Source: an uncultured Hyphomicrobiales bacterium (GTDB lineage: Bacteria > Pseudomonadota > Alphaproteobacteria > Rhizobiales > Rhizobiaceae). Taken from it: a stretch of 64,000 bases of DNA. The stretch lies in assembly GCA_943908365.1 (NCBI GenBank), contig CALTTH010000007.1, forward strand, positions 1 through 64,000, read 5' to 3'. Below are positions 62,694 through 64,000 of the stretch, in pieces (the first letter of the stretch is position 1; the number at the start of each line of letters is the position of its first letter). Both the position numbers and the translations under genes were made by a program. Under the pieces are notes generated by a model. It searched no databases. It was not told the origin of the DNA and saw nothing but the letters and a program-made list of their open reading frames with translations.

Positions 62694-62828
62694 TCACCCT
62701 CCGTTCGGAGAGCTATATATGGCAAGGTTGGTTAAGTTCGTCAAGTTGGTAAAGAGCGTAGCGCTCCTGATCTTCTGTGTCCTGATTGCGGCTACGTGGA
62801 CGACTGCGGAGTGATCGACGACAATCAT
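62694..62828 (-). pseudogene. VapC (PIN toxin) N-terminal remnant
   Basis: The ATG at 62828 overlaps the vapB stop as in intact vapBC operons. It reads MIVVDHSAVV, the start of a PIN toxin with its first Asp, then loses all similarity and stops after 44 codons. The ribonuclease body is missing. The tail contains the 9-bp repeats of the next promoter region. Confidence 0.7.
62729..62757. repeat. Three 9-bp direct repeats before the Xre-RES genes
   Basis: On the minus strand ACCAACTTG, ACGAACTTA, ACCAACCTT follow one another without gap, about 50 bases upstream of the antitoxin start. This is a plausible autoregulatory operator. Confidence 0.45.
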
Positions 62829-63076
62829 GGTTGATGCAGGTCGTCGAGGATTTCTTTCGGGGATGATGTATCAAGCAGCGGTAGGGCAGAAACCTTTTCC
62901 CCGATCGCTGTCATCTGTTCGACGGTCATGCGATGTCTCACAGGCAGGTCGCCGAAAACCCCGAGAGCCTGAGCTTCACGTTCGAGGGCAGCGCGTATGA
63001 TATCGTCCGGTCTGCGCCCGACACGGGCCGCAATTTTACGGGCAAGCTGCTCGGTGTCGTGGGTAAGCTGCAACAT
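62825..63076 (-). CDS. vapB: VapB-family antitoxin, orphan
   Basis: 83 residues. The N-terminal ribbon-helix-helix-type DNA-binding part (LARKIAARVGRRPDDIIRAALEREA) and a C-terminal toxin-binding tail (LLDTSSPKEILDDL) match rhizobial VapB proteins. Its partner vapC survives only as a stub. Confidence 0.85.
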   Translation of the reverse strand: MLQLTHDTEQLARKIAARVGRRPDDIIRAALEREAQALGVFGDLPVRHRMTVEQMTAIGEKVSALPLLDTSSPKEILDDLHQP

Positions 63077-63379
63077 GGGTTCGCTCTAAATGGGTCCTTC
63101 CATGTAAAGCATTTCTCAAAACAATGACATATTTCTGCTCAGGCCATGAAACCTAGATCGCTTGGCCAATTGTGAGCTGACACGTTTTCCGCGAGTAAGC
63201 AAAATCCGTGGTTTGCAATTCCGAGAAAACGATTTAGAAAACCACTCCGTGATAGTCAACTTATGCGATTGAATATGCTTCATTCTTTACCAGGTCACTG
63301 TTCGCGCGCGTCGCGGTCCCTTTGACTGCCGACGCATTTCGTCACCGCGCAACGGGTGCGATTTACAGGGAGAGTATGG
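63077..63379. other. Intergenic region upstream of traR
   Basis: 303 bases, more AT-rich than its surroundings, holding the vapB and traR promoters. No tra box recognised. The ribosome site of traR is GGGAGAG. Confidence 0.5.
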
Positions 63380-64000
63380 ATGTCAAACTGGGTCGAGAAA
63401 CTGCTGGATATCACCGTGATCGGAAACGATCAGTCCATGGTGAAGGGCGCCCTGGCCAATCTTGCTGATCGGTTCGATTTTGTGGGCTATGCCTTCGTCA
63501 ATATTCGTCCCGGGCAGACCTATGCGGTCTCCAACTACGATATCGACTGGCAGAAAATCTATGACACGCTGGACTACCGGTTCATCGATCCGGTCATGCG
63601 GCAGGCCCAGCTTATAAGGCGCGCTTTCGCCTGGTCCGGCGAAGCCGACAAGAGCTCGCTGTCAAAAGAGCAGAAAAACTTCTTTTCGAAAGCCGCTGAT
63701 TTCAACATTCGCTCGGGCGTTTCCATCCCGGTCGCCACCGCCAACGGTGCGATGTCCATGCTGACCTTTGCATCGGCGAAGCCTTCGCTTGCTAGTGATA
63801 TGGAGATCGATGCGATTATGGCTGCCTCAGCGGTCGCCCAGCTTCATACGCGTCTTGAGCACATGCGGGTCACGCCCTCCATCGAGGAAAAGATCGTCCT
63901 GACGCCGAAGCAGGTAAACTACATTCGCTGGCTGTCGCTTGGCGAAACGGTCGAGGTGATCGCTGAACTGGAGCAGGCAAAGTATGCTGGCGTCCGCTCT
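63380..64000 (+). CDS. traR: Quorum-sensing activator TraR (LuxR family), cut by window end
   Basis: 207 residues are visible from the ATG at 63380. The autoinducer domain retains Tyr53, Trp57, Tyr61 and Asp70, the residues that hold the acyl-homoserine lactone in Ti TraR, and IRSGVSIPVATANGAMSMLTFAS is typical. The helix-turn-helix begins at LTPKQVNYIRWLSLG and is cut. With ligand it activates tra operons at tra boxes; candidates are at 36623 and 55429. TraM and TraI are not in the window. Confidence 0.93.
   Translation, partial: MSNWVEKLLDITVIGNDQSMVKGALANLADRFDFVGYAFVNIRPGQTYAVSNYDIDWQKIYDTLDYRFIDPVMRQAQLIRRAFAWSGEADKSSLSKEQKNFFSKAADFNIRSGVSIPVATANGAMSMLTFASAKPSLASDMEIDAIMAASAVAQLHTRLEHMRVTPSIEEKIVLTPKQVNYIRWLSLGETVEVIAELEQAKYAGVRS

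Noticed and set aside
1..64000. CRISPR array
   Set aside because: No regularly spaced repeats of 24-40 bases with unique spacers were seen.

Overview
The window reads as part of a large conjugative plasmid of a Rhizobiaceae bacterium (Agrobacterium/Rhizobium/Ensifer type). The evidence is a Ti-like DNA-transfer block (traG-traD-traC / oriT / traA-traF-traB-traH), a TraR quorum-sensing regulator cut by the right edge, and typical rhizobial plasmid genes (DUF1419, DUF736, ArdC, RES toxin, VapB). The window begins inside a plasmid-borne nadE. There is no rRNA and no complete canonical tRNA.

0-13 kb is a metal-handling region centred on copper. It holds a FixH/YtkA-type exported protein, CusB and CusA without a CusC channel, and a DUF411 copper protein. 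A leftward operon follows: multicopper oxidase, ZIP transporter, PCu(A)C chaperone, SCO protein and a membrane methyltransferase. It is transcribed away from an E. coli-type MntR gene, and two MntR-type palindromes (ATAGC-N4-GCTAT) lie in the shared intergenic region.

13-30 kb is a divalent-metal island that also carries envelope genes. It encodes a CzcO-like flavoprotein, three L,D-transpeptidase-family proteins, signal peptidase II, DsbA/DsbB-type proteins, a parvulin, a CDF exporter, a Zn/Cd/Pb-type P-ATPase, a tandem-repeat His-rich miniprotein, two PCu(A)C-like proteins that lack the copper ligands, and a ZntR/CadR/PbrR-like MerR regulator. Five promoters in this island share one MerR-type design: a 19-bp spacer holding CTCTAG-N3-CTAGAG or a one-sided variant. 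I infer a single regulon that couples metal export to cell-wall, lipoprotein and disulfide maintenance.

30-36.4 kb holds a DUF6875-like protein, a GNAT-like acetyltransferase, a degenerate tRNA-like sequence, small hypothetical genes and a trio of overlapping tyrosine recombinases (RIT element). A dense cluster of perfect palindromes follows, next to a tra-box-like site.

36.7-51.6 kb is a run of mostly rightward genes: Toprim/DUF3991, DUF1419, a 1687-residue methyltransferase-helicase (DarB-like), a ParB-like protein, ArdC antirestriction, DUF736 and several unknowns. If the RSF1010-like nic sequence at 55.5 kb is cut as in RSF1010, this block is the leading region. The transferred (minus) strand would then be the template strand of nearly all of these genes. 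Several have hairpin leaders, so early expression from single-stranded DNA on entry is a testable idea, and the unknown genes become candidate anti-defence factors.

51.6-64 kb holds a secreted thermonuclease, a WGR protein, the tra genes with oriT, a Xre-like/RES toxin-antitoxin pair, an orphan VapB with only a VapC stub, and traR.
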